Below, piece after piece: positions 1-5,189 of a DNA stretch of 6,243 nucleotides. A program made the translations under genes and the position numbers. Origin of the DNA: an uncultured Treponema sp. (GTDB lineage: Bacteria; Spirochaetota; Spirochaetia; Treponematales; Treponemataceae); assembly GCA_937901865.1 (NCBI GenBank), contig CALDID010000214.1, positions 1 to 6,243 on the forward strand. Reading direction: 5' to 3'. The notes under the pieces are model-generated. The model was given only the letters and a program-made list of their open reading frames with translations. It did not search any database and had not been told where the DNA came from. How positions within the stretch are numbered: the stretch's first letter is position 1; every line of letters begins with the position of its first letter.

Positions 1-210
1 ACTCTATTCTAGTAAAGAACACATACTCTGTTCTAGTAAAGAACGCATACTCGCTTCTTGTAAAGAACACATACTCTGTTACTGTAAAGAACACATACTC
101 TGTTACTGTAAATAACACATACTCTGTTACTGTAAGTAACACGAACTCTGTTATTGTAAGTAATAGACTTCGTTCACTGTAAGTAACAGAGTTCGTTCAC
201 TGTAAATAAC
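1..210. repeat. Degenerate 24-bp tandem repeat array, hairpin-forming, open at left edge
   Basis: At least nine consecutive units share the core GTAA, which falls at 12, 36, 60, 84, 108, 132, 156, 179 and 202. That is a 24-bp period for seven units and then 23 bp. A typical unit reads ACTCTG + GTTACTGTAAGTAAC-like arms + ACAT. Most units have a 15-nt inverted repeat built as 5-nt arm, 5-nt loop, 5-nt arm, for example GTTCT-AGTAA-AGAAC (unit 2) and GTTAC-TGTAA-GTAAC (unit 6). Neighbouring units resemble each other most, which suggests local tandem duplication followed by drift. The array begins at base 1, so it probably extends outside the window. It lies about 55 bp beyond the alr stop codon. 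There are no unique spacers, so it is not CRISPR. Function unknown. Confidence 0.9.
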
Positions 211-217
211 TCATTTT

Positions 218-232
218 GTTTATCGCGATAAC
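218..232. repeat. Palindrome, possible degenerate tenth unit of the array
   Basis: Bases 220-231 form a perfect 12-bp palindrome, TTATCGCGATAA. Its GTT...AAC outer bases span 15 nt (218-232), the same span as the hairpin inside each 24-bp unit. Its centre lies about 22 bp after the last unit's core. It may be a diverged last unit or an independent site for a dimeric protein. No T-run follows on the minus strand, so it is not a convincing alr terminator. Confidence 0.5.
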
Positions 233-265
233 TAAAAACCGCTATTTACACAAACATTCTTTGCA

Positions 266-1429
266 TTATTTACAACAACCATTGACAAACACTCTCGGTA
301 CTCGCTTTGTAACACCGCAAGTGATTTCGTAAGGAATTGTACCGATTTTGTTTGCAATATCTTCTGCGCTTTGCAATGCACCGTTTGCCTTTGCGCCGAA
401 AAGAATAACCTTGTCATACAGTTTTACGCTGCTATTCTGCCCCAAATCAATCATACATTGGTCCATACATATTCTGCCGCGCACAAAGTATGCCTTGCCG
501 TCTATCGCTACTCTAAAATCGCCGTCCTTTGCAAATCTGCGCAAAACTCCGTCAGCATAGCCTATCGGAAGCACGCCGATTTTCGTATCTGTTTCTGCCG
601 TCCATGTGTGCCCGTAAGAAATGCTTTTTCCTGCGCTAAAATCCCGTATCGCCACAATCTGCGTTTCAAGGCTCATCACAGGCTCTAAGTGAATCGGCGT
701 GCCTTTTTGCGCTAAGTATGTTTCGGTGATGTCCCCAGGATAATAGCCATAAACAATAATGCCAGGACGCACCATATCAAAGCGAGCTTCTTCCAAATCC
801 AAAAGCGCGCCAGAGCTTGACGAATGCACAATTCCAGTATCAATTCCCGCTTCTCCCACGGAGTTCACCGCAAACTGAAAAGCGGCAATCTGCTTTTTTG
901 TGTATGCTCTATCTTCCTCGCTCACACTGTCTGCAACTGCAAAATGTGTGCAAATGCCACCAAAAGAAAGATAGTTTGAAGACACAATGCGCTTTGCAGT
1001 CTTTGCCGCGTCTTCTGCCAAACAGCCAATGCGCCCCATTCCCGTATCAATCGCCAAATGCACGCAAAGACGCGTATTGTGTCTTTCGGCGGCTTTTTCC
1101 AGCTCATCTATGTACTCTTTGCCAAAAACAAGAGGAGTCAACTTGTTTTCTATTAAAGAATCCATCTCCTCTCTAATGCACAGGCTCAAAAGCAAAATCG
1201 GCACGCTTATGCCCTCTTTTCTCAGCTCTAAGCCCTCGTCCACAGTTGCCACCGCCAAATAATCCGCTCCACACTCCACAGCCGCCTTTGCACACTGCAC
1301 CGCACCATGCCCGTACGCATCAGCTTTTACCGACACACATATCTTTTTCTCATTTCCAATGAATGAACGAATTACATTCACGTTGTTTCTAAAATTATCA
1401 AGATGAATAATTGCTCTACTAGCTCTCAT
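266..1429 (-). CDS. alr: Alanine racemase
   Basis: PLP-dependent cytoplasmic enzyme interconverting L- and D-alanine, which supplies D-Ala for peptidoglycan. From the ATG at 1429 the protein is 387 residues, normal for the family. It begins MRASRAIIHLDNFRNN, matching the usual Alr N-terminus. Visible motifs are the PLP lysine in VSVKADAYGHG (K35), GMGRIG (R133), VHSSSSGALL (about 202-210), FDMVRPGIIVYGYYP (about 218-231), the catalytic tyrosine in SYGHTW (Y272) and RICMDQ (substrate-loop Met322). The TIM-barrel and C-terminal beta domains are both complete. An in-frame TTG at 1465 would add 12 residues that do not fit the family, so ATG is preferred although neither start has a clear Shine-Dalgarno. 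The gene is transcribed divergently from the lipoprotein gene. Its 3' end faces the 24-bp repeat array and no standard terminator is seen between them. Confidence 0.95.
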   Translation of the reverse strand: MRASRAIIHLDNFRNNVNVIRSFIGNEKKICVSVKADAYGHGAVQCAKAAVECGADYLAVATVDEGLELRKEGISVPILLLSLCIREEMDSLIENKLTPLVFGKEYIDELEKAAERHNTRLCVHLAIDTGMGRIGCLAEDAAKTAKRIVSSNYLSFGGICTHFAVADSVSEEDRAYTKKQIAAFQFAVNSVGEAGIDTGIVHSSSSGALLDLEEARFDMVRPGIIVYGYYPGDITETYLAQKGTPIHLEPVMSLETQIVAIRDFSAGKSISYGHTWTAETDTKIGVLPIGYADGVLRRFAKDGDFRVAIDGKAYFVRGRICMDQCMIDLGQNSSVKLYDKVILFGAKANGALQSAEDIANKIGTIPYEITCGVTKRVPRVFVNGCCK

Positions 1430-1450
1430 ATTATAGCATTTCGGCAAATA

Positions 1451-1479
1451 ACCATAATTTAGCAACGTACTTATTACAA
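1451..1479 (-). promoter_or_regulatory. Possible alr promoter (weak)
   Basis: On the minus strand TTGTAA (1479-1474) and TATGGT (1456-1451) are separated by 17 bp, each matching 4 of 6 consensus bases. Transcription would start near 1444, giving a leader of about 15 nt before the alr ATG. A perfect TATAAT also occurs at 1435-1430, but it touches the ATG and would start RNA inside the gene. This is a weak call made mainly because some promoter must lie here. Confidence 0.25.
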
Positions 1480-1502
1480 AAAAACTGTTCTCTACATATA
1501 AT
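1473..1502 (+). promoter_or_regulatory. Predicted sigma-70-type promoter of the lipoprotein gene
   Basis: A perfect -10 TATAAT (1497-1502) lies 18 bp after ATTACA (1473-1478), a 4-of-6 match to the -35 box. Transcription would begin near 1509 and leave a leader of about 27 nt before the ATG at 1536. It overlaps the presumed alr promoter on the other strand, so the two divergent genes share this roughly 100-bp region. Confidence 0.5.
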
Positions 1503-1525
1503 ATTTTTACTTTTATCTATATTTC

Positions 1526-1531
1526 AGAGGG
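1526..1531 (+). promoter_or_regulatory. Ribosome binding site of the lipoprotein gene
   Basis: AGAGGG is followed by four bases and then ATG at 1536. It supports this start, which also gives a proper lipoprotein signal peptide. Confidence 0.7.
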
Positions 1532-1535
1532 ATTT

Positions 1536-2516
1536 ATGCGTTTTACTACAACTTCTATTGCACTTTCTGCGGCATTTCTTGTTTTTTCTTGTGCGTCATC
1601 TCCTCACTCCGTTGAAATTTCTTCTCAAATTTCTTCTCAAAGCGAGCAAACGACGCAAGCCGAGCAGGTGCAAGAACTAGAGGAAAAACAAGAGAAAAAA
1701 AGCGAAAAAACGAGCGCAGAGAGATACGAAGAAAGAATCAAAGATGTTGTTTTAACTGTGTCTTCATATCCAAAGAATGTAACAGCTGGCACGCCGTTCC
1801 CTGCGCCGTATGTTATCCATGCAGAAAAAAACGGGGAAGCTCTTTCTGATTTTAAGATTACTGCTTATTTTCTCGGCATAGAGAGTTTTCTTGAAACAGA
1901 CGCAAACGGAAATGCAGAATACACGCCAGAGACTCCGAAAAAAAGTATGGTCAACTCGATTAGCTTTTTCCCCACTGCAATAGAAGGAAGTGCGACAAAA
2001 GATTTTGATTTATTCATCGCTTGTATGAATCATTCTGTTCGCTCTCCCTATGTTGTCCACACCGCAAACCTTACAAAAGGCGGCATAATCCTTATTCTCG
2101 ATATGAACGAGGACGGCAAGACATTTGACGATAGACTTTTAACCTGTTCCGCAGTTCAAGGCGTTTTACGAAAGCTCGGCTTTACTGCGATTGGAAACGG
2201 TCCTGACTTTTCAGAGGCAATACTTGAGGGAAGCGATGAGAAAGTATACACCGAAGCACAACGTTTATTAGGCAAAAGCTACACAGGATTTTTGACATAC
2301 GGCACAATTAAAACGATTGCTACAGAAAAAACGGCTGACGGCTACATCACAACTCTTATGGCGCACATCATCTCCATTGATATGCAAACAAAGCAAGTCA
2401 TCGCGACCGTAGATTTTTTTACCTCTGGCAGCGGAAAAACGCAAGAAGCGTCCATTGCAGAAGCAAGAAACGTCATAGCCAAAGAAATCGGCGGAAGCAT
2501 TTATTATAATCTCTAA
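1536..2516 (+). CDS. Putative lipoprotein with charged linker and CsgG/LPP20-like C-terminal region
   Basis: 326 residues; I do not recognise a named family. Residues 1-18 form a lipoprotein signal peptide with a hydrophobic core ending LVFSC, so Cys19 is the likely lipidated residue and the protein is probably membrane-anchored and periplasmic or surface-facing. Residues 20-65 are a low-complexity linker rich in Ser, Gln, Glu and Lys. Residues about 70-165 alternate beta-like strands with a DANGNAEYTP turn, suggestive of an Ig-like beta-sandwich. Residues about 182-326 start GGIILILDMNEDG and carry GFLTYGTIKTI, ISIDMQTKQVIATVDF and an alanine-rich helix near the end. That order recalls the alpha/beta fold of CsgG, LPP20 and FlgT-type outer-membrane assembly proteins; the comparison is by pattern only. 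No clear terminator follows, so read-through into thrC is possible. Confidence 0.8.
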   Translation: MRFTTTSIALSAAFLVFSCASSPHSVEISSQISSQSEQTTQAEQVQELEEKQEKKSEKTSAERYEERIKDVVLTVSSYPKNVTAGTPFPAPYVIHAEKNGEALSDFKITAYFLGIESFLETDANGNAEYTPETPKKSMVNSISFFPTAIEGSATKDFDLFIACMNHSVRSPYVVHTANLTKGGIILILDMNEDGKTFDDRLLTCSAVQGVLRKLGFTAIGNGPDFSEAILEGSDEKVYTEAQRLLGKSYTGFLTYGTIKTIATEKTADGYITTLMAHIISIDMQTKQVIATVDFFTSGSGKTQEASIAEARNVIAKEIGGSIYYNL

Positions 2517-2557
2517 AAAGCATGTTGAGCCTTAAAAACACACTATGTCCATTACAA

Positions 2558-2574
2558 AGCAGGCTGAGCCTGTT
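2558..2574 (+). other. Small hairpin between the lipoprotein gene and thrC
   Basis: AGCAGGC-TGA-GCCTGTT can form a 7-bp stem, one pair being G-T, with a 3-nt loop. No T-run follows on either strand, so a standard Rho-independent terminator is unlikely. It ends 18 nt before the thrC ATG and 4 nt before its Shine-Dalgarno. It could tune translation or mRNA processing; that is inference. A related 15-mer lies at 2518-2532 (13 of 15 bases identical). Confidence 0.45.
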
Positions 2575-2578
2575 GAAT

Positions 2579-2587
2579 AAAGGGGTG
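2579..2587 (+). promoter_or_regulatory. Ribosome binding site of thrC
   Basis: AAAGGGGTG is followed by TTTTG and the ATG at 2593. It favours 2593 over the later in-frame ATG at 2638, which has only a weaker AAGAGAG (2623-2629) before it. Confidence 0.6.
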
Positions 2588-2592
2588 TTTTG

Positions 2593-4050
2593 ATGTATAG
2601 TATCACTAACCCTATTTCTTTTTTAAGAGAGCCAGAGATGATTTACACAGATACACGCGACAAAAGCGTACAGACAGATTTTAGAACTGCCGTGATGAAC
2701 GGAATGAACAGCAAGACAGGCGGCTTGTATATTCCGACTTCTTATCCAAAGATTTCCTCTTCATATCTTTCAAACTCAACTGACCCGTCATTCCGCGAGC
2801 TTGCGTTTGAAATGGCAAAGCCGTATGTTGCAGGCGAAATCAGCGAAGATGATTTGATGGGAATTATTCAGGACGCATATCCCTTCCCTGCCAAAGTCGT
2901 GCCGCTTGACCAAGTAACGTATGTGCTTGAGTTGTTCCACGGTCCGACGTGCGCATTCAAGGATTTCGGTGCGCGTTTTATGGCTCGCGTGATGTCGTAT
3001 TTCAACCGTGGCGAAAACGGCAAATTGCATATTCTTGTTGCCACCTCTGGCGACACGGGAAGCGCGGTCGGAAGTGCATTCCACAACGTTGAGGGGCTTG
3101 ATGTTACGATTTTGTATCCTGAGGGAAAAATCTCGCCGCTTCAGGAAAAGCAGCTTTCTACGTTCACGGGCAATGTGCGCGCTCTCAAGGTCAAAGGCAC
3201 GTTCGACGACTGCCAGAAGCTCGTAAAAACCGCATTCACCGACGCAGAGCTTCGCAAAAAGTTCCGTCTTTCATCTGCAAACTCAATCAATATTTCGCGC
3301 CTTTTGCCGCAGAGTTTCTATTATATGTATTCCGCGCTCGTTGCCAAAAACCGCAGCCGCAACGATAATCACATTGAAAACCCGAGTATCATCGCGGTTG
3401 TGCCGTCTGGCAATTTCGGAAATCTTACGAGTGGGCTTATTGCTCGCGAAATGGGTGCGCCGATTGCTGGCTTTGTTGCCGCGACGAACGACAATCACAC
3501 GATTCCCGATTGGATTGCGACAGGCGAATACAAGCCGCGCGCTTCGGTGCAGACGTATTCCAACGCAATGGACGTGGGCGCACCGAGCAACTATGAGCGT
3601 ATTCAGTCGATGTACACGCTTGACCAAGTGCGCACGCTGTTTGCTTCGTATTGGACAGACAACGCAGGCACGCTCAAGGCGATTGACGACTGCCACACGA
3701 CGACAGGCTACACGATTGACCCGCACGGTGCAGTGGCGTGGAAAGCGTGGAACGACATCAGAAGCGGCGCAATGAAAGATTTGGTTGAGGGCAAAAAAGG
3801 CGATTATACAAAGCCTGGACTTACGCCGAATATTCCGTCTTGGGCAAACAGCATTATCGAGCAGAAAGCGGTCGGCATTGTGCTTGAAACAGCGCACCCT
3901 GCAAAGTTCGGAGCGACGGTCAGCAAGGCAATCGGCTCTAATCCTGTTATTCCAGACAGATTGGAAAAAGTGATGCTTTTGCCAGAGCACGCCATTCCAA
4001 TGAACGCAAACTATGACGAGTTCAAAGCGTTCTTGATGGAAACTCTGTAA
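2593..4050 (+). CDS. thrC: Threonine synthase
   Basis: Converts O-phospho-L-homoserine to L-threonine, the last step of threonine synthesis; cytoplasmic and PLP-dependent. The 485-residue length fits the long (type I) ThrC class. Motifs seen are TRDKSVQTDFRTAVMNG and GGLYIP at the N-terminal domain, the PLP lysine in HGPTCAFKDFGARF (K123), the phosphate-loop-like TSGDTGSAV (151-159), PSGNFGNLTSG (271-281), APSNYERIQSM, DPHGAVAW and LETAHPAKF near the C-terminus. Start: ATG 2593 has the better ribosome binding site. ATG 2638 (MIYTDTRD) looks more like the family N-terminus and cannot be excluded. The middle of the gene is distinctly GC-richer than its neighbours: 35 G or C in bases 3541-3600, against 23 of 60 in 4441-4500. 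No promoter was found in the 76-bp gap, so it may be co-transcribed with the lipoprotein gene. Confidence 0.96.
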   Translation: MYSITNPISFLREPEMIYTDTRDKSVQTDFRTAVMNGMNSKTGGLYIPTSYPKISSSYLSNSTDPSFRELAFEMAKPYVAGEISEDDLMGIIQDAYPFPAKVVPLDQVTYVLELFHGPTCAFKDFGARFMARVMSYFNRGENGKLHILVATSGDTGSAVGSAFHNVEGLDVTILYPEGKISPLQEKQLSTFTGNVRALKVKGTFDDCQKLVKTAFTDAELRKKFRLSSANSINISRLLPQSFYYMYSALVAKNRSRNDNHIENPSIIAVVPSGNFGNLTSGLIAREMGAPIAGFVAATNDNHTIPDWIATGEYKPRASVQTYSNAMDVGAPSNYERIQSMYTLDQVRTLFASYWTDNAGTLKAIDDCHTTTGYTIDPHGAVAWKAWNDIRSGAMKDLVEGKKGDYTKPGLTPNIPSWANSIIEQKAVGIVLETAHPAKFGATVSKAIGSNPVIPDRLEKVMLLPEHAIPMNANYDEFKAFLMETL

Positions 4051-4052
4051 CA

Positions 4053-4095
4053 CACCCAAAGGGTGATTCGTAATAGCAAGGGGGTGATTTTCACC
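4053..4095 (+). other. Two small hairpins downstream of thrC
   Basis: CACCC-AAA-GGGTG (4053-4065) and GGTGA-TTT-TCACC (4083-4095) are perfect 5-bp stems with 3-nt loops lying between the thrC stop and its terminator. They share the word GGGTGATT. Neither is followed by a T-run. They may protect the thrC mRNA 3' end. The second is part of a sequence repeated before the next terminator, near 5137. Confidence 0.45.
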
Positions 4096-4109
4096 AAAGG
4101 CATTTTATC

Positions 4110-4145
4110 AAAAGACTGATTCTTTTAACAGGGTCAGTCTTTTTT
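4110..4145 (+). terminator. Rho-independent terminator of thrC
   Basis: A 10-bp stem (4110-4119 with 4134-4143) encloses the 14-nt loop TTCTTTTAACAGGG and runs into six T (4140-4145). The stem can extend inward through TTC/GGG using G-T pairs. It lies 59 bp after the thrC stop and directly before the promoter of the Rpn gene. The loop is identical to that of the terminator at 5148-5189. Confidence 0.85.
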
Positions 4146-4146
4146 A

Positions 4147-4175
4147 TTGCTATTATAATAAAATAAGGCTATAAT
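4147..4175 (+). promoter_or_regulatory. Predicted sigma-70-type promoter of the Rpn gene
   Basis: TTGCTA (4147-4152; 4 of 6) and a perfect TATAAT (4170-4175) have the ideal 17-bp spacing. RNA should start around 4181-4183, only about 5-7 nt before the ATG at 4188, so the message is close to leaderless. A second TATAAT at 4154-4159 has no good -35 partner. The promoter begins one base after the T-run of the thrC terminator, so the locus is insulated from thrC. Confidence 0.65.
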
Positions 4176-4187
4176 GTAATTGCAAAG

Positions 4188-5126
4188 ATGGGAACGCAAG
4201 ACGTAACTGAAAAGATTTTGGAAGCATACGATGATGTTTTTGCCGACATTGTAAATGCACTGCTTTTCAGAGGAAAACAAATCATAAATCCAGCTGATTT
4301 AACAGACGCACAAAACGTATCTACTTATAAACTTGATGATTCTATCAAATGGCAAGAGCGAGATGTGTCAAAGTATTGGCAAAAAAATAAAATGAAGATT
4401 AGTTGTTTCGGCTTTGAAAATCAAACAAAAGTTGATTACGCAATGCCGATTAGAACAATGAATTACGACGCTGCTGAATACTATAAGCAAATCGGAACTA
4501 CAGAGCCGTATTATCCAGTAATTACATTAGTACTTTATTTTGGCACGAAACAAAAATGGACTAAAAAGAAGTCTCTTTTTGATTTATTTGAAGATTCTGT
4601 ATCAAAAGAGCTTTTGCCGTACATCAATGATTACAAGCTGAATGTATTTGATTTGGCTTGGCTGACAGATGAAGAGATTTCGTATTTCAAGAGTGATTTC
4701 AAGTTAGTTGTGGAATATTTGAGAGCGGAAAGAACAGGCAATGTTGAAGATTGGGACGAGCAAAAGGTTGAGCATATTCACGAGCTGATAAATCTTTTGC
4801 GGTCAATTTCAGATAATGAGATTCTGAAACGAACTGAAATTGAAGATTTCATTATCCAAACACAACAGAAAACAGGAGGTGTAAAAATGAGCGGACTCTT
4901 TCAAACATACTGGAACAAAGGACACGACGAAGGTATCGCGTTAGGTGTACAGAAAGGCATTTCTCAGGGACGCACAGAGGGAATTTCTATCGGTCGAACA
5001 GAGGGAATTAACTCAATGACAGCCTTGATGTCTAGCCTTTATGCACAAGGTCGCGACGAGGACGTAAAGAGAGCATTCACCGACAGCGCATATTTACAAG
5101 AGCTTTTAGCAAACTACAAAGGCTAA
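4188..5126 (+). CDS. rpn: Rpn-family nuclease (PD-(D/E)XK, recombination-promoting nuclease / putative transposase), full-length form
   Basis: 312 residues. Rpn proteins are DNA endonucleases once annotated as transposases; E. coli members are toxic when active and have been linked to phage defence. The N-terminal half carries the family pattern: YDDVFADIVNALLF (14-27), ERDVSKYW (D59), FENQT (E77 and Q79, an ExQ form of the (D/E)XK motif) and DYAMPIRTMNYDAAEY (83-98). The spacing and the following D-x-x-MP-x-R match Rpn proteins. A helical middle region leads to a C-terminal segment with glycine every fourth residue (G245 to G273). No Shine-Dalgarno precedes the ATG; only AAAG touches it, and the predicted leader is 5-7 nt. 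An in-frame internal start lies at codon 234. The gene is AT-rich compared with thrC and is bracketed by two related terminators, which suggests a separately acquired unit. The catalytic residues look intact. Confidence 0.9.
   Translation: MGTQDVTEKILEAYDDVFADIVNALLFRGKQIINPADLTDAQNVSTYKLDDSIKWQERDVSKYWQKNKMKISCFGFENQTKVDYAMPIRTMNYDAAEYYKQIGTTEPYYPVITLVLYFGTKQKWTKKKSLFDLFEDSVSKELLPYINDYKLNVFDLAWLTDEEISYFKSDFKLVVEYLRAERTGNVEDWDEQKVEHIHELINLLRSISDNEILKRTEIEDFIIQTQQKTGGVKMSGLFQTYWNKGHDEGIALGVQKGISQGRTEGISIGRTEGINSMTALMSSLYAQGRDEDVKRAFTDSAYLQELLANYKG
4874..4881 (+). promoter_or_regulatory. Internal Shine-Dalgarno inside the Rpn gene
   Basis: AGGAGGTG is a full-strength anti-16S match, with 7 nt between AGGAGG and the in-frame ATG at 4887. 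It is the best ribosome binding site in the window although it sits inside a coding region. It encodes the TGGVK residues (229-233) just before Met234. Confidence 0.8.
4887..5126 (+). CDS. Predicted RpnS-like small protein from internal in-frame start (candidate antitoxin)
   Basis: A 79-residue product starting MSGLFQTYWNKG, in the same frame and with the same stop as the full-length Rpn protein. The evidence is the AGGAGGTG site 5-12 nt upstream and the domain boundary here: the nuclease core ends well before, and this part contains only the C-terminal helix. It holds eight four-residue repeats with glycine first (G245, 249, 253, 257, 261, 265, 269, 273 in full-length numbering), then a helical tail ending LQELLANYKG. 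In E. coli the Rpn C-terminal domain is translated separately (RpnS), dimerises through a helix with four-residue repeats and inhibits the full-length toxin (RpnL). By analogy this would be the antitoxin; that role is inferred. It has no separate terminator, and I found no convincing promoter of its own. Confidence 0.65.
   Translation: MSGLFQTYWNKGHDEGIALGVQKGISQGRTEGISIGRTEGINSMTALMSSLYAQGRDEDVKRAFTDSAYLQELLANYKG
4920..5009 (+). repeat. Coding repeat: tandem four-residue glycine units in the Rpn C-terminus
   Basis: The DNA encodes glycine at every fourth codon for eight units (GHDE, GIAL, GVQK, GISQ, GRTE, GISI, GRTE, GINS). The pair GRTEGISI/GRTEGINS is also visible in DNA as ACAGAGGGAATT at 4974-4985 and again at 4998-5009, 24 bp apart. 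This points to unit duplication. Such a tract is prone to copy-number change without shifting frame, as units are multiples of 12 bp. Confidence 0.75.
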
Positions 5127-5147
5127 AACTCACAACGGTGATTTTCC

Positions 5148-5189
5148 AAAAACAAGACTGCTTCTTTTAACAGGGGCAGTCTTGTTTTT
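5148..5189 (+). terminator. Bidirectional terminator shared by the Rpn gene (+) and viaA (-)
   Basis: A 14-bp perfect stem (5148-5161 with 5176-5189) encloses the 14-nt loop TTCTTTTAACAGGG. It has a T-run on the plus strand (5185-5189) and an A-run at 5148-5152 that becomes a T-run on the minus strand. It starts 21 nt after the Rpn stop. The viaA stop codon (5190-5188) lies on its outer arm, so the structure serves both convergent genes. Confidence 0.9.

Noticed and set aside
1..210. CRISPR array
   Set aside because: Repeats are directly adjacent, degenerate and 24 bp long with no unique spacers.
1430..1435. TATAAT on the minus strand as the alr -10 box
   Set aside because: It touches the ATG. 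Transcription would begin inside the gene, after the start codon.
1430..1465. alr start at TTG 1465
   Set aside because: It adds 12 residues with no family match, while ATG 1429 gives the usual Alr N-terminus. No Shine-Dalgarno supports TTG.
2522..2593. Threonine attenuator leader before thrC
   Set aside because: The short frame has only one Thr and the hairpin at 2558-2574 lacks a T-run, so classical attenuation is not supported.
3283..4059. 258-codon minus-strand open frame inside thrC
   Set aside because: It is antisense to the clearly conserved thrC coding region. It is rich in Arg, Val, His and Cys with no recognisable motif, as expected from a shadow of a GC-rich gene.
4188..5126. Transposase of an insertion sequence
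   Set aside because: The family is often labelled putative transposase, but no terminal inverted repeats or target-site duplication are seen. The flanking repeats are terminators, and the motifs fit Rpn nucleases.
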